From Epiperipatus broadwayi (taxonomy: Eukaryota > Onychophora > Udeonychophora > Euonychophora > Peripatidae), in contig JAQFVV010000113.1 in NCBI GenBank assembly GCA_028023455.1, positions 1,163,268 to 1,227,267 of the forward strand: a stretch of DNA of 64,000 nucleotides, given 5' to 3'. The notes under the pieces were generated by a model. It ran no database searches and was not told the origin of the DNA. It saw only the letters and a program-made list of their open reading frames with translations. The translations under genes and the position numbers were made by a program. Shown piece after piece: positions 43,838 through 56,599 of this stretch; within the stretch, counting starts at the first letter, position 1; each line of letters begins with the position of its first letter.

Positions 43838-44165
43838 TATTGAGCTATCATCATCATCATCATCATCAATCATTATCAATCCACTGCAGGATGAAGGTCT
43901 CTCCAAGTTTAATCCATCTTCTCCGATCCTTAGCTTCTCTTCTCCACACCACCCCTGCACACTTTTTTTATTTCATCCATCCATCTCACATGTGGTCTTT
44001 TTCTGGGTCTTTTACAATCTCTTGGAATCCAGTTTAAAATTTCAATTGTCCATCTATTATCATCTCTTCTAGCAATATGTCCAGCCCAATTCCACTTCAA
44101 TCTTTTAATTTTTTCAATGAGGTCAGTAACACCTGTTTGTTCTCTTACCCATACATTGCTATATT
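43838..44165 (-). mobile_element. RTE-1 LINE 3' end, copy 2
   Basis: The plus strand begins with (CAT)n at 43,849-43,868, the complement of the (ATG)n tail, followed by the complement of the RTE C-terminal coding region. It is about 90% similar by eye to 13,262-13,570 and truncated at nearly the same point (CCATACAT). Confidence 0.82.
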
Positions 44166-45171
44166 ATCAGTTAATTATTATCAACATTTTTCTTATAGAA
44201 ATTGATTTCTTTGGCAAATCATAATATGATTTTGCTGGCATAAATTAGCCATGAAGAATGACTCCCAGCAAACTCAAACACATAAGTAAATATTAAATTA
44301 AAGAGAACATTTTGTACAATAGACTGGAATTTAATAACAATCTGAAAATGAACTGATAACATATATCTTTCCTTAGCATAGAATTTTGATCTTTAGCTTT
44401 CAAGTCATAGATTGTATGCATTCTCTTAATCATTCCACTTATTTATACAAATTTCATTTTATTATTTTTATTTAGTGGAATAAATATAATACTACTCTTA
44501 ATTTCAATTCTAAGTTTGTACAAATAAAAATTTACATTTTGGGAATTTTTTAAAAAGTGCTTTCCTTTTTATGCGTTCCTGTAAACACATAAAAAAAGTA
44601 TGCATTCCACTGGTGAAATTAATATTAAACTCTATTTATTATTTGATTTTGCAAAACTATGATTATGTCAAGTGATTTTTATATTGTATCTTTCATAGAA
44701 CAGTAAACTATAGATTAAATTATATATATTTATTTCATGAATAATTATTTTGTCAAGCCGTTTTTGTACATTTGTTTCCAATTTTTTATTGATTAAACAG
44801 ACATTTCTTCTAACATATGTAGTTTGGCACTGCAATATTTGACACTTTTTATGTTCTAAACAAAATACTAAAGAGAAATTAATATTTTACTTAAAGTAAT
44901 CACTTAACCAATTTAATACTTCTATTTATAAAAAAAACACTCGCCTCTATACATCTAATAATAATAAAAATCAGTGGTTTTGTTTAATTAAATGTAAATT
45001 TCCAACATCATTGAATGTTTTATTAGCAGTTTTTTAACATTAGTAAGTATTTTTTCCCAATGTAAAAATAAATAAATAAAGAAAATAGATTTTTAGAGCA
45101 TGCATGCACACACATTTTTTAAAATACTCGTATACATGTTACTTTTATGAAGATAGACATTAAAAATCATT
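44166..45171. other. AT-rich region, nothing recognised
   Basis: No frame, hairpin or repeat of note. Confidence 0.55.
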
Positions 45172-45276
45172 AGTCAAGGGTTGGTGGTCGAATGATCAGC
45201 ACAGTTGCCTTACAATCAGTTGTCCGGATTAGCGGGTTCGCTTCCCGGCCGATGCTATGACACATAAAAAAAAAAA
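45172..45276 (+). mobile_element. SINE-1 copy 6
   Basis: Box A-like TGGTCGAATGATC near 45,185, GCGGGTTCGCTTCCCGG containing box B at about 45,235-45,245, and the shared end GCCGATGCTATGACACAT followed by a 12-base A tract. Confidence 0.82.
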
Positions 45277-46284
45277 TCTTTATGTATTTTATGTTAGATT
45301 ATACAAAAAATAACAAATAAGAAAACAAATTAAAATGATATATATATTATAAATTTATAGCCTATTTTTATTTTTTTAAAAATATTTTAAGTAAGTATGA
45401 CATATGAAATTCAATAAAATATATATATACTTTGAATAGTGCCAACCAGAGTTAGATGAAGTAAAGTGGAATCCAAAATTAATCAAGACAAGCTTTGTAA
45501 TAAAATTAATTTACTTAATTCTTCTGAAATAAAATGGTCTCCAGAGATATTTTTTTAGTTAAAATATTTTTCTCGCAAAATAATAATAATCAAAAAACAC
45601 TATTTAATAAAAAAATAATTCCAGTTATACAAAAAAATATTTTCAATTAGGCATAGAATTGAAGAGATAAATATATTATTAAAGGAGTGACACTTAATTA
45701 CTATAAAATTATAGAGATGGAAAAAAGAACATAATTAAGAAAAGTAGAAAAAATTAAATATTAAATTCTTATTACATTATAATTTATTCCTGCATCTATA
45801 AACACAATGAAGTTAGAGCTAATAATTTCTGGATCAATTCTCAACTGCGAAGGTTAACAAAATCTCAAAATTGATTAATTTAAATAGACATATTCTATAG
45901 TTTTAGGTTTGAAACATGAATTGACTGACTAATCAACTGATCACTTATTTTAAAATATTTTCATATAAAAACACATTACCACCCCTCAGAATAATTGATT
46001 ATACAATTTATATAAAATTGGTATATAAAGTGATAACAATTTTATATCCTTCAGATCCATAAAATTTTGACTTTTTATAATTCCACTTTTATACAAAAAA
46101 AAAAAAAAAAAGCTTAATAAGATAGAGGAGAAGATAAGAAAACACTTTTTGAGTTAGTGGTTGTTTTAATCCCAGATGTGAAGATGCTTTTTAAAAAACA
46201 AATAATATGATAAATATTTGACATTAATTATCAAGTTTAGTTATTTTTAAGTAAAGAATATTGTGTTCATAATAACTTATAAGA
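45277..46284. other. AT-rich region, nothing recognised
   Basis: Contains a poly(A) run at about 46,096-46,112 and a short GTGCCAACCAGAGT match to element P1 at 45,440. No gene signal. Confidence 0.5.
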
Positions 46285-46450
46285 CATAGCATGGTAGGTT
46301 GTTAGACCCTGGAGTGATATGATGTGATGCACGGTGACTTCTCCTTATATGGAGTCAGGATTCTCTCAGCCACTATGTCCAGGGTTCAATCTCTAGGGAT
46401 AGTGTCTCCTTTCTGTTATTTTGGAAGCTCAAACTTCATATAAAATCTTG
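46285..46450 (+). mobile_element. Possible third SINE family (SINE-3), copy 1
   Basis: A locally GC-richer segment with a box B-like GGTTCAATCTC at about 46,382-46,392, followed by AGGGATAGTGTCTCCTTTC. A similar string (GGATCAAATTCACAAGGGAT) lies at 51,212-51,231. Box A is not convincing. Confidence 0.35.
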
Positions 46451-46996
46451 GGCAAAAATCTATTCAATTATAACTTTATAAAATATTATTTATCACAATG
46501 TTTATTCATTTCCATTATCTATTACACTAACGCATAATGCCACAGAACTATATTCAGTTTGAGACAATAATTTATTTGTTTCAAGTCTCTAAGATTATAA
46601 ATGTATATGGAACTGCCAAATATATTTTAAGTACTGTTCATTATTTTTTGGAACATATTTTTAAATTTTTTGTGAAACTAATACAGAAAAGCTGAAATGT
46701 TCTATGGAAAAGTTTTTCTTATTTAATTAATAAAATGAAAAAAAAAATTAAAAATATATTTTTTCACTTTTTTTTACTACATTATTTTCCCCAGATCTCA
46801 TGTAAAATATCTGCATCTTTAATGAAATTGCATATCTTTAAATCATTAAAAAAGCTTTTTTATATATTATGTCAAAATATGTAGAGAAGACTGTTACAAG
46901 AAATTAGTATTTTTAATAAAAAGATTATGTATGCGTTTGTATTATAATTGCACATAAAACATTAATTACCAATATGAAAACAAACCATAACAATTT

Positions 46997-47330
46997 AAAT
47001 ACTTTTAAGATAGGCTATAACCTGTATCAAATGTGCCTTGAAATTTATAATAGTCAAGCAATATCTTTATTTTGCTGATAGAGGGACCTCTCAAACCATG
47101 ATACAAAATAGTGACTTTTATAAAGATAAGAGTGGCCATCTTATCTTTAACATAACTTTCCACTTATTTAGGCCAATCTGAAGCATCTTGATTTGGGAGC
47201 ATGAAGCTGTAGTTCTCTCTACTGTTTAAGTCCACTATTTCCTATACAAACCCGTATCAAATGTGCCTTGATATTTATAATAGTCAAGGCGCATTTGATA
47301 CAGGTTATAACCTGTCTTAAAAGTATTTAC
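46997..47330. mobile_element. MITE M1
   Basis: Inverted ends of about 45 bp (46,997-47,045 and 47,284-47,330; core AACCTGTATCAAATG) enclose about 240 bp. The right end also contains an inverted repeat of its own tip (47,252-47,300). The interior word AAAGATAAGAGTGGCCATCT is shared with M2 at 57,349-57,636. Confidence 0.75.
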
Positions 47331-48470
47331 ATATACTTCCTATATGTTTAATAAATAATTATAACTCTACCATAACAACATAAGTGAGTTTGATTAAATT
47401 TAGGCTGAAAACAATCAATAATTCATTTAATACCATAATATTCTACAATCATCTATATGGGCAGGAGTGTTAAATGAACAATAAATGGTATTATTAATCA
47501 GATTGATAAACAAGATTTTGATTTGACTTGACATGTTTATCCCCAACTTTCCTTCATTTATATTTTTCTAATAACGTAAATGACTTGAAATTGTTTTACA
47601 TTCAAACTGAATTTATAATTTTATGATTTTGAATTCAGGTTAACTTATTTCTTTAGCTACATATGTTTGGCACTGATTTTAATTGACCTCAAATTCAATT
47701 ATATACAAATGTAATCCTATGATAAAGGAATGGAAAATATTAAAACAAGGAATCAGGTAATTTCCTTAGCTTATTTTTAATATCTATAATTTCAGTGATG
47801 ATCTGCTCTTTATACTCTACTTATAACAATTTATGAATGCAGAATAACAATAGACTATAGACAATAAAGCTAACCCAATACCAGATTAGTTTCTGGGATT
47901 AGTTTTCAGTAAAAAAGACACTGTACTTCAAATTCAATGTTTCTTATTGATGGTGAAAAATCATAAATTGTTCTGAAAATCTGGTCAACACTACCATTTG
48001 TTCTTAGATTATTGATTACTGCTGTTTATATAGAGGTCTGGCAGTAGAAAGTTATAAAGTGAATTATTACTGTCAATGAATATTTGAAATATAAATCAGG
48101 AAAGTTATATGATGCTTAAAATAATGAAATGGTTTATTTCTTAAAAGTTATTAAAAAGTTTGATGACTAGAATAATGTAGCAAAACCATGATCCTTAGAC
48201 TTTGAACTCCAGTCGATCATTCTACTACTTCATGGAAGACATGCTTTATTTTGATTGATATAACTAATATTAATTATCCATAATTGTCACATGTCGGTCC
48301 TGCACTTAATATTAATAGCAGCAATGATTAGTAAAAAAGCTAGAGTTATTAGTAAAAATTAAAATTACAAAGTGAAAACGTTTAATCTAAAGAAAATAAA
48401 AATCTTAATTCATCAAACATAAACATAGAAAAAAATAATTGAATAGTTTATCACTTGAGAGTTCATAAGA
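47331..48470. other. AT-rich region, nothing recognised
   Basis: No coding or structural signal seen. Confidence 0.5.
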
Positions 48471-48831
48471 AGTTTGAGCACCAGAAATGATAAAACTAAA
48501 AGTTTGATCACCAGAAATGATAAAACTGAAAGTTTGAGCACCAGAAATGATAAAACTGAAAATTTGAACACCAGAAATGATAAAACTGAAAGTTTGAGCA
48601 CCAGAAATAATAAAACTGAAAGTTTGAGCACCAGAAATGATAAAACTGAAAATTTGAGCACCAGAAATGATAAAACTGAAAGTTTGAACACCAGAAATGA
48701 TAAAACTGAAAGTTTGAGCACCTGAAATGATAAAACTGAAAATTTGAGCACCAGAAATGATAAAACTGAAAGTTTGAGCACCAGAAATGATAAAACTGAA
48801 AGTTTGAGCACCAGAAATGATAAAACTGAAA
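48471..48831. repeat. Minisatellite, 12 units of 30 bp
   Basis: The unit is 30 bp (CCAGAAATGATAAAACTGAA plus a 10-base end AGTTTGAGCA), repeated 12 times with single-base variants. Because 30 is divisible by three and the unit lacks stops in several frames, four overlapping frames stay open (decapeptides such as SFIISGAQTF on the minus strand and STRNDKTESL on the plus strand). None extends into a recognisable domain, so I treat it as non-coding. Confidence 0.93.
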
Positions 48832-48844
48832 CATGATTCATAGA

Positions 48845-49676
48845 GCTTTACTTCCATCCCTGCATTAAACTACACAGGGCAATATAAACATTACAGAAAA
48901 TATTTATTAAATGCAAGTAGTTCTAAGGAAATGTAGTATATTAGTAAAAAAATTAGTATTCATTATCAAGTTGCAAATCTGATTAAAGTTACAGAAAATT
49001 AAAATAAATTATTTGAAGACGTATAATGAAAATTTCTTGCTTGCATCGAAAGTGATAAAATGATTTATAATTTATTAAAATGCCGTTTTAAAATTTTATT
49101 TTGATGCAACTATGATCTTATTTGGTCTAGTAATATTTTTTAAAAACATATCTTTAAAATATTAATAAATCTCTCATAAATTCCATTCACAAGATATAAT
49201 TAATATCATTTTATAGATATTAAAACATACAAACGTTAACATGTTGCGAACATTGTCATGATTTTTCTAGATTTAGCATAAAGTCGTTATTGAATGTCTT
49301 GGGTTTTTTTAAACATTTTTCCAAAAAGATTAAAATATAAGATCTTCCATTGACAGAAGAAATTACAGAATACTAACCAACAGGAATACTTCCACAGCTG
49401 TTGTTTACTCAGTGGCTTATGCAAAGACACCAGTTCATGCTTTATGGTACCTGACAGAGGTTTACTGGAGTTGCTTTACATTTATTTTAATTACAACCAA
49501 TTGTATTTTTTTTGTCATACTTTTGTGGAATTTCTTGAATTTTTGTAATAATATTAAAATAAATAAATAAAAAGAAATATTAAATACAACAGCTTCTAGT
49601 CAGCCATATTGTTTTCAATAAATGTTTCCACTTTCCTGCAAATCCATAATTGAAAAACTTCTAAGATTATGATTAT
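48845..49676. other. AT-rich region, nothing recognised
   Basis: A slightly GC-richer patch at 49,375-49,470 has no identifiable motif. Confidence 0.5.
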
Positions 49677-49812
49677 ATCATCATCATCATCACCAACCAT
49701 TATCAATCCACTGCAGGATGAAAGTCTCTCCAAGTTGAATCCATCTTCTCCGATCTTTAGCTTCTCTTCTCCACATCATCACTGGCACACTTTCTTATTT
49801 CATCCATCCATA
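49677..49812 (-). mobile_element. RTE-1 LINE 3' end, copy 3 (very short)
   Basis: A (CATCAT)n start on the plus strand at 49,679-49,692, then about 120 bp matching the terminal coding tail of 43,870-43,990 and ending at CATCCATCCAT. Confidence 0.8.
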
Positions 49813-50012
49813 GTTTTCTAAAAAAAACTGTTTTTAGACATAATTTCAGTTTTAACTTTTTAATAAGTTAATCTACAGTCCAAGATTATTTTCACATATC
49901 ATAATTAAGGAGAGTATGTTTGATTCTTTTGTTATGAAAGATTATGATAAGTCATAAATTGCTTTATTTCTTTTTTAAAAACTTATATTGCTTAATAATA
50001 ATAAAACTGTTT

Positions 50013-50612
50013 CAAGTTTTAAATTGCACTTTACGCAAAAAAATGAAGCTTATTATTAGCAAAAAATTATATGGCTGAGCACTTTCAAAAAACTTAAGTC
50101 TCCATATTTATAGTGCACTTTAAGCAAAGTTTAGCAGTAATTTATGCAAAATTTATGCAAAGTTTTCTTTTATAAAGACCATTTTCTAGAGATTGCAAAG
50201 CATGATTTTTTTTGGTTTATTGCACAGTTGTCATTTGCAATAAAGCATGCATCCTTAATCTTTCATTTCATATCATTACATTCAATGCATAGTGCCCTTG
50301 CCATAGTGGGTTTGAACACATGGCCTGTTGTTTTTGGTGCTCAAAGAATATGGATTTGTTTTCAGTATTATTTAGAGCTCTCCTTCTGGTTGTAATGTTG
50401 GCATGGGTCTCTCCATAATATGCTGCTCTACATCCATTGGTTGGGCATGAAATTTTATAAATTGCTTGGGCATAAATTACCACTAAACTTCACTTAAAGT
50501 AGGCTATGAATATGGAGACTTAAGTTCTCTGAAAGTGCTCAGACATATAATTCTTTGCTAATAATAAGCTTCACTTTTTTGCATAAAGTGCAATTTAAAA
50601 CTTACCACTCAA
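50013..50612 (-). mobile_element. Foldback element enclosing a PLE GIY-YIG fragment (PLE-3)
   Basis: Arms 50,013-50,145 and about 50,466-50,612 are reverse complements (core GAAGCTTATTATTAGCAAA). Between them the minus strand at 50,483-50,268 encodes AIYKISCPTNGCRAAYYGET, then TTRRRALNN, a GIY-YIG endonuclease of a PLE family distinct from PLE-1, which has CECG in place of CPTNGC. Only the end of the PLE is present; no RT is visible. The layout (PLE coding remnant flanked by inverted arms) parallels PLE-1. Confidence 0.75.
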
Positions 50613-51160
50613 AGGTGAAGTATAAAACAAGTATTTTTTTTCAAAAAACTGTTTTAACTTCTTTTATTACCTTTAAATCTACCATAAATAATCTTATATA
50701 TGATATTTAGAATTATTAAACAAATGTATATTAAATGGATACAAATATTTTAATAATTCTAAATATTGTAATATTGTAATTAATCGAAAAAAAAACATCA
50801 AAGAAAAATCACTATAAATGCTGATTTTGGAGGGAAAAAATATTATGAAGTATTAACAAATTGATGCTCAGATATAGTTAAAATAATTGAAGAAACTATA
50901 ATTACAAAACAGTAATTAGAGCGATAAATTTTTTTTCAAGCTATAAAATATTACAAAATAAAATTGAAATAATTAAAAAGATTAGTTACTGGTTATACTA
51001 TTGATAAAATAAATAAACTTACAAATATTAATAAAATAAGTAGAATAAAAATATATTTAATAATGATAGTAATAAAGAGAAGTCAACAAAAATAATTAAT
51101 AAACATTTTATAGTTAATAAAAATAATTATAATTTAATAGAAAAATAATAATATACTACA
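50613..51160. other. AT-rich region, nothing recognised
   Basis: Very A-rich. No feature supported. Confidence 0.5.
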
Positions 51161-51164
51161 AGTT

Positions 51165-51290
51165 GCGCATACTGAACATGCATTAACACTAGTGGGTGCC
51201 ACCATGACAACTGGGATCAAATTCACAAGGGATAGCCTCTCTTTCATCTTTAGGTCACTGGTCATCCACCTCATGATATTTTTTTTAATA
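51165..51290 (+). mobile_element. Possible SINE-3, copy 2
   Basis: Shares the AGGGATAG-type trailer with 46,285-46,450 and is less AT-rich than its flanks. The box B-like motif is poor (GGATCAAATTC). Confidence 0.3.
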
Positions 51291-52029
51291 ATTACTCCCT
51301 TAATGCATTAAGATAATAAATGGATAACATTTGAAAGATATAATATTTAATTAGTTAAATTAAAATACATCCATAAGTATAAGAATTAGTATTACATTAA
51401 GTTAGTTAATTCTAATGAAGTGATTCAATCATTATTTAAATCTACCTACAAATAATTCTCTTTCTCCTTACTCAAAATCAATTTCAATCAATTATTATCA
51501 AACATAGATTCATGCTCTCAATAAACATTTTGGATACAGGTAGCAAAACACATTCCTAAGAGGTATATATAAATTGATAATTTAAGCTATATCAGTAAAT
51601 TTTCATGGAAATGGACTATGTTGATCCTGGCAAGACAGCACCAGAAAAAGAAATAACAAGTAAGGAAACTGATTTAACCTAGAAATAAAGATTAATTTGA
51701 TTCAAATTTGCAAATGAGTAAATCCTTTTTTAGATCAGAAAGAAACCTGAGCACACATAACAAGATGGTACCTGGTAAAAATACCAAATCTCTCTACCTC
51801 ATAGTTATTTAGACAATAACACTCCATAAAAGATAGTTCAAACTCTATATAAAAGTCCTAACATATAGTCACCCCTACTGGATTGATCTAATCAACTTTC
51901 TTTAAATTATCTAGTGACTAAATAGTAATAATAAATATATATAAACAATATAATAGATTTATAAAATACACATCAATTGATGGAATTTATATAATGATAT
52001 GCTATCTTCTTTTTTTTCATTAACATTTC
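51291..52029. other. AT-rich region, nothing recognised
   Basis: No frame or repeat of note. Confidence 0.5.
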
Positions 52030-52560
52030 TGTTTGTAATATCATAATTTAAACATGATTTCTTAACTACTCCTATCACAATGAATCCACTTATATCATAA
52101 TAATACAGTTTATATTTACCCAGTCAGTGATTTAGGCATGGTCCATCAGATGGATTACAAAACATGAGATGTGTTGATTGACATGAACTCAGATAGATAG
52201 TTGTCCATATTGCAGATTATTTACCTGGAATAATGTCTTCTGGTAACTGCATATTGATTGTTGCTTGCGATAGTTCACTTACAAAAGTTTGCACCAAAAC
52301 TAGAATTATTTCCTCACTGAGTTGACTGTGACATTTTTTCTATGGGCATTGGACACATCTTCCATTTACAGTTGTCTGTTGGTTAAGGAATTCCCAAATG
52401 GAATCATGGACTTTTTCTTTTTTGATGTCCAGGATCTTCTCTACAGTCTTGGTGATTTTTTTCCCATCCAGTTCTACTAATTCCTGATTAGATCATTTTT
52501 CCATGTGTGATTGCAAAAGTTCATTAATATTGCAATCATTAATTCTTTATAGGTGTTTTT
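52030..52560 (-). pseudogene. Unidentified decayed coding sequence
   Basis: Minus-strand translation is coding-like over about 170 codons with only a few stops: SNQELVELDGKKITKTVEK and DSIWEFLNQQTTVNGRCVQC (52,490-52,330), then SEEIILVLVQTF and LPEDIIPG (to about 52,235). The string resembles a DNA-binding or transposase-associated region, but I cannot assign a family. It contains in-frame TAGs, so it is not functional as read. Confidence 0.35.
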
Positions 52561-52859
52561 ATTCAAAGTGTCAACAAAATGCTGTATTACTTGTTGAAGT
52601 TAGTATATTTTGAAGGTTATGATGATTTTTGAACTCTATGATTGAAGAAGTAATATGGTGTTCTGCAGAATCAATTGTTTCTATAGGTAACTGTAAACTT
52701 TAATTTTTTTTCAATATAAATAGAAAAAAGATATGTAATTTCCCAATGTAAATGTACAAAAAATTAACTGAGTAAGGGGTAGTAAGCTTGCAGTTCCTGC
52801 AAAATTGTTAATCATTGCATTAAAAAAAATAACCTATATTGTAGTTTTTTTTAATTCAT

Positions 52860-53535
52860 AGTCCAATATTATTTATAATGTTTAATTGATTTTCTCAAAA
52901 TATGGAAATAAAGCTTGATTATGATGAGTTAGATGAAGTTAACAGCTACAAATACCTTGATCAGATTATTAACACAGATAGAAACATAATAGATGAAAAT
53001 CATAGAATTAAACTTGGTTGGAGTGCTTTTGGTAGAAATAACTTGATACTAAAAAGAAATATGTCTATGTGTTTGAAAAGAAAAGTTTTTAATAAATGTG
53101 TTTTACCAGTTCTTACTTATGGATCTGAGACTTGGACCCTTAATAGAAGAGCAATACAGAGACTTTCAGACCACTCAAAGAATTATGCAGAGATGCATGT
53201 TGGGAGTAACAAGAAGAGATCAAAAACACAATATATGGGTAAGAGAACAAACAGATGTTATTGACCTCATTAAAAAAATTAAAAGACTGAAGTGAAGTTG
53301 GGCTGGATATATTGCTAAAAGAGATGATAATAGATGGACAATTGAAATCTTAAACTGGATTCCATGAGATTGTAAAAGACCCAAAAAGAGGCCACATGTC
53401 AGATGGATGGATGAAATAAGAAAGTGTGCATGGGTGATATGGAGAAGAGAAGCTAAAGATTGGATAAGATGGATTGAACTTGGTGAGACCTTCATTCTGC
53501 AGTGGATTAATAATGGTTAATGATGATGATGATTT
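52860..53535 (+). pseudogene. RTE-1 LINE 3' end, longest copy, frameshifted
   Basis: The plus frame from 52,902 encodes KYLDQIINTDR, IKLGWSAFGR, LKRKVFNKCVLPVLTYGSET, typical of the region after the RT catalytic core of RTE elements. A shift near 53,160-53,170 moves to the frame with QRCMLGVTRRD, VIDLIKKIKRLK, then (after TGA) WAGYIAKRDDNRW, RWMDEIRKC and FILQWINNG. The (TGATGA)n tail is at 53,519-53,533. It is 5'-truncated near 52,860. Confidence 0.85.
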
Positions 53536-54614
53536 AGAATTAGAAAAGCAATGTTTAATAATATATCATTTAACTATATTGTTGTTATCATAATAGTAGC
53601 TAAATTATAGAATTGTACATTACAGAACCTGAATCATGCAGTTAATTTTGAAAAAAATAAAAATTTTGACATATTAAAAAAATAAGCATATAATGCATTC
53701 TGTATTTTCAAATTGTAACCAATATTTAAGGTTTTAAAAAATGTACTATGCAAATTTAAATAATCAGTACTTTATATGCAAATAAACTAGCTGTGGGATT
53801 TTTTTTTTGCAATAAGATGTCACACTTTATTTAGCACAATTGTCATTTTCTTTGGAATAACAGAAATTTTTGAATAGTGCAATACTTGTGACGGCAGAGA
53901 TACAGACTATTTAAATCAATATATAAAGGTATAATTCTTCTTCAGTTTATTTGTATTGCTTTTTCATCATACTAAATTTATTATTAACTGCATAATACAT
54001 GAAATTGTGCTCACATTATTTAAAACCAAAAATCAATTTACAATAATACTTTTGATTTCATTGAAATTAGCATTTATAAAAATTTTAATTCAATTTGATT
54101 GACTGAATATTTTAGCTAATATTAACAGTGTACAAAATTAAATATTAATAATATATGAACAAAATTTATTTGTAGTTTTATGCTGAATGAAATTTTAATA
54201 TTTTTTTTCATGTTCTATATTTTTATAAATTTGCAATAAAGGCCGTCATTTTGAAACAAATTACAAAATGTTTTAAAATCAAATAAGTATATTACATGTT
54301 ATTTTTAGTGTAGTTTAATAATTCTTGATTATATAATGTTAATATTAATTGTGTAATCCACAACGTTTTTTTTCTTCAAAATAACAATTATGATAAGTAA
54401 ATAACAATACAATGATCATAAATTTTGTTGCAAGTAAAGTATCATTCATAAGAATTTTAATTCATAAAAAGTAGTAAATAGAGTGTACAGTTTTTAAACT
54501 AGCGAGTACATTTTAAAATTTAATACAGTATTAATATATTTAATTGTTGGATGTTTTAAAAATATAATTTTGATTCCTTATTATACTGAATTATATATAT
54601 ATATTAGTTTTATA
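53536..54614. other. AT-rich region, nothing recognised
   Basis: No supported feature. Confidence 0.5.
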
Positions 54615-54626
54615 ATCATTAACAAT

Positions 54627-55323
54627 AATATCTTTATAAAGCGCAGACGGTATTGAAAATTAAATTGAGAGAGTGCAAACTTCTCAAGCACTTGTGACTA
54701 TTAGTAACCAATCAGATCTTAAGCACTGGGACAGAGAATTTAACAAGAAAAGAGTGGTTCCCATCTCTTCTTTACTTGTCTTTCTATATATCCAAGCCAG
54801 TCCAAAGTACTTATATCTGAGAGTGTAAATCTTAAATATCATCACACTTAATTGACTGAGTTCAAATTATAAACATACAAGTAAAAAAGAGAGTGGGAAC
54901 CACTCTTTTCTTGTTAAATTCTCTGTCCCAGTGCTTAAGATCTTATTGGTTTCTAATAGTCACAAGGACTTGAGAAGTTTTCACTCTCTCAATTTAATTT
55001 TCAATACCATCTGTGCTTTATAAAGATATTATTTACATATATTGCTGCAAAGTTATAACATCGAAAAAACTACTGCATAGTAAATCGAAAGATTTCACAC
55101 TGTATATTTATAATTTGAACTCAGTCAATGAAGTATGATGATATTTAAGATTCACACTCTCAGATATAAGTACTTTGGACTGGCTTGGATGTATAGAAAG
55201 ACAAGTAAAGAAGAGAGTGGGAACCACTCTTTTCTTGTTAAATTCTCTGTCCCAGTGCTTAAGATCTGATTGGTTACTAATAGTCACAAGTGCTTGAGAA
55301 GTTTGCACTCTCTCAATTTAATT
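54627..55323. mobile_element. Foldback element with three related arms and a 12-bp target duplication
   Basis: The left arm (54,650-54,880) recurs reversed at 54,890-55,040 and again reversed at 55,108-55,320. The shared core includes AGCACTGGGACAGAGAATTT and its complement. The flanks atcattaacaat at 54,615-54,626 and 55,324-55,335 form an exact 12-bp direct repeat. A 66-codon frame inside has no motif. Confidence 0.88.
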
Positions 55324-55335
55324 ATCATTAACAAT

Positions 55336-55900
55336 GCAAAATCTTTACTTTGGATATATCATTAATAAAGTACCGATTGTCCTGCAAGGATACTGGATGA
55401 AAATTCAATAAAATACTGTACTGTACATTCATTAATTAAATTTTATATTTGTAATCAAAATCTTGTATTTGGTATTCTGTATTGAATATTATAAATAAAA
55501 TCTGTATTGCACAATTTTAGCATTAATGTTGCTATTTACTTTTGGATAACATAGCTTTAATAATTGTCCTATGGCATTATCAGTCTTACAAAATGGCTGC
55601 CAAGAAAAAATTGAATTTTTTTATGACTGCTAAGAAAATAATCACTTGCAAATCATTATTGTTGAACCCTTGCATAAAGGTTCAGCATCAAGTGGGGTAT
55701 AAGTGTACTAGGGAGTTAGTTTTTTCTTTTTATTCTTACTGCTTTATAAAATGCACGAGTAAACGGACACTAGCAAAATGTATATAAATATCTCCCTCAA
55801 TATTATTAATAATTATATTATTGTTTTAATTTTTTGTTTATACTATAATCTTTATATATGCATATTATATGCATGAAAAAGCATCTATACTATATATATG
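55336..55900. other. Region with an 81-codon frame of unknown status
   Basis: The plus frame 55,542-55,787 (MAAKKKLNFFMTAKK region) is not recognised. It could be part of the adjacent transposon relic. Confidence 0.3.
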
Positions 55901-56599
55901 AGTGGGTACCTAAAAATAATTGGAATCATTCTCTGGTATGCACACCTGTTGTAGTATACACTTTTGCTGTTACATACTTTTTGCAACACTCTTCTGCATC
56001 AATATGCCAAATGACATTGCCATGTGAAGCCATGGGTTCATGTAGCACATTTTTTTCTAAAGTGCCTTTCATGTATTTGTGAAATTTTTATAATGGCTAA
56101 AATGTTTGAATTAAAGGTTTTTTTATGCAATGGGATTTTTCTCTCAGACTTAGTTTGTAATGGTCAGACATTTGATATGGTTAAAAGCAAACACCCCATT
56201 TGGTGCAAATAAAAGAGTGTAGACTCCACCCCAACCATATAATCTCTCATAGCCTTGAGTGTGAAACACTTTGTAATTAAATTTACCCATGACCAAGCTT
56301 ATCTAACAGCTGTGTTCGCTCGATCTCACATGCAATTTTTTTTCCATCTTTTAAATGAAAAAAAATGTCTCAATTTTTTTCTTACAAACTTATGTCTGGG
56401 GGTGGGGGGTGATAAAAGAATTAAAATGCATCATTTTGCAAGGGTTTCTGGACTATTTCAAAAAGTGACAAACTGGTTTAGTCTTGTGCATTGCATTAAA
56501 TAGACTATACTTTTTAAAATGATTTAATTTGCAGTACCTAAAAATAAATATACAATTTTTTATTACAAAATTCCAGTTATTTTTGGGTCCCCCTGTATA
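55901..56599. mobile_element. Tc1/mariner-like transposon relic
   Basis: The right end reads, on the minus strand, CAGGGGGACCCAAAAATAAC then TGGAAT, a terminus style I associate with Tc1/mariner elements. The left end (AGTGGGTACCTAAAAATAAT, TGGAAT) matches it at most positions. TA dinucleotides flank both ends. The 700-bp interior gives only broken coding-like stretches, for example VIWHIDAEECCKKYVTAK on the minus strand near 56,000, so it is an internally deleted or decayed copy. Confidence 0.6.

Noticed and set aside
43840-44037. His-rich frame starting at the (CAT)n tract
   Set aside because: It is the antisense of an RTE-1 3' end with its microsatellite tail.
48471-48831. CRISPR array
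   Set aside because: Repeats are contiguous with no unique spacers, in a eukaryotic context; a minisatellite fits better.
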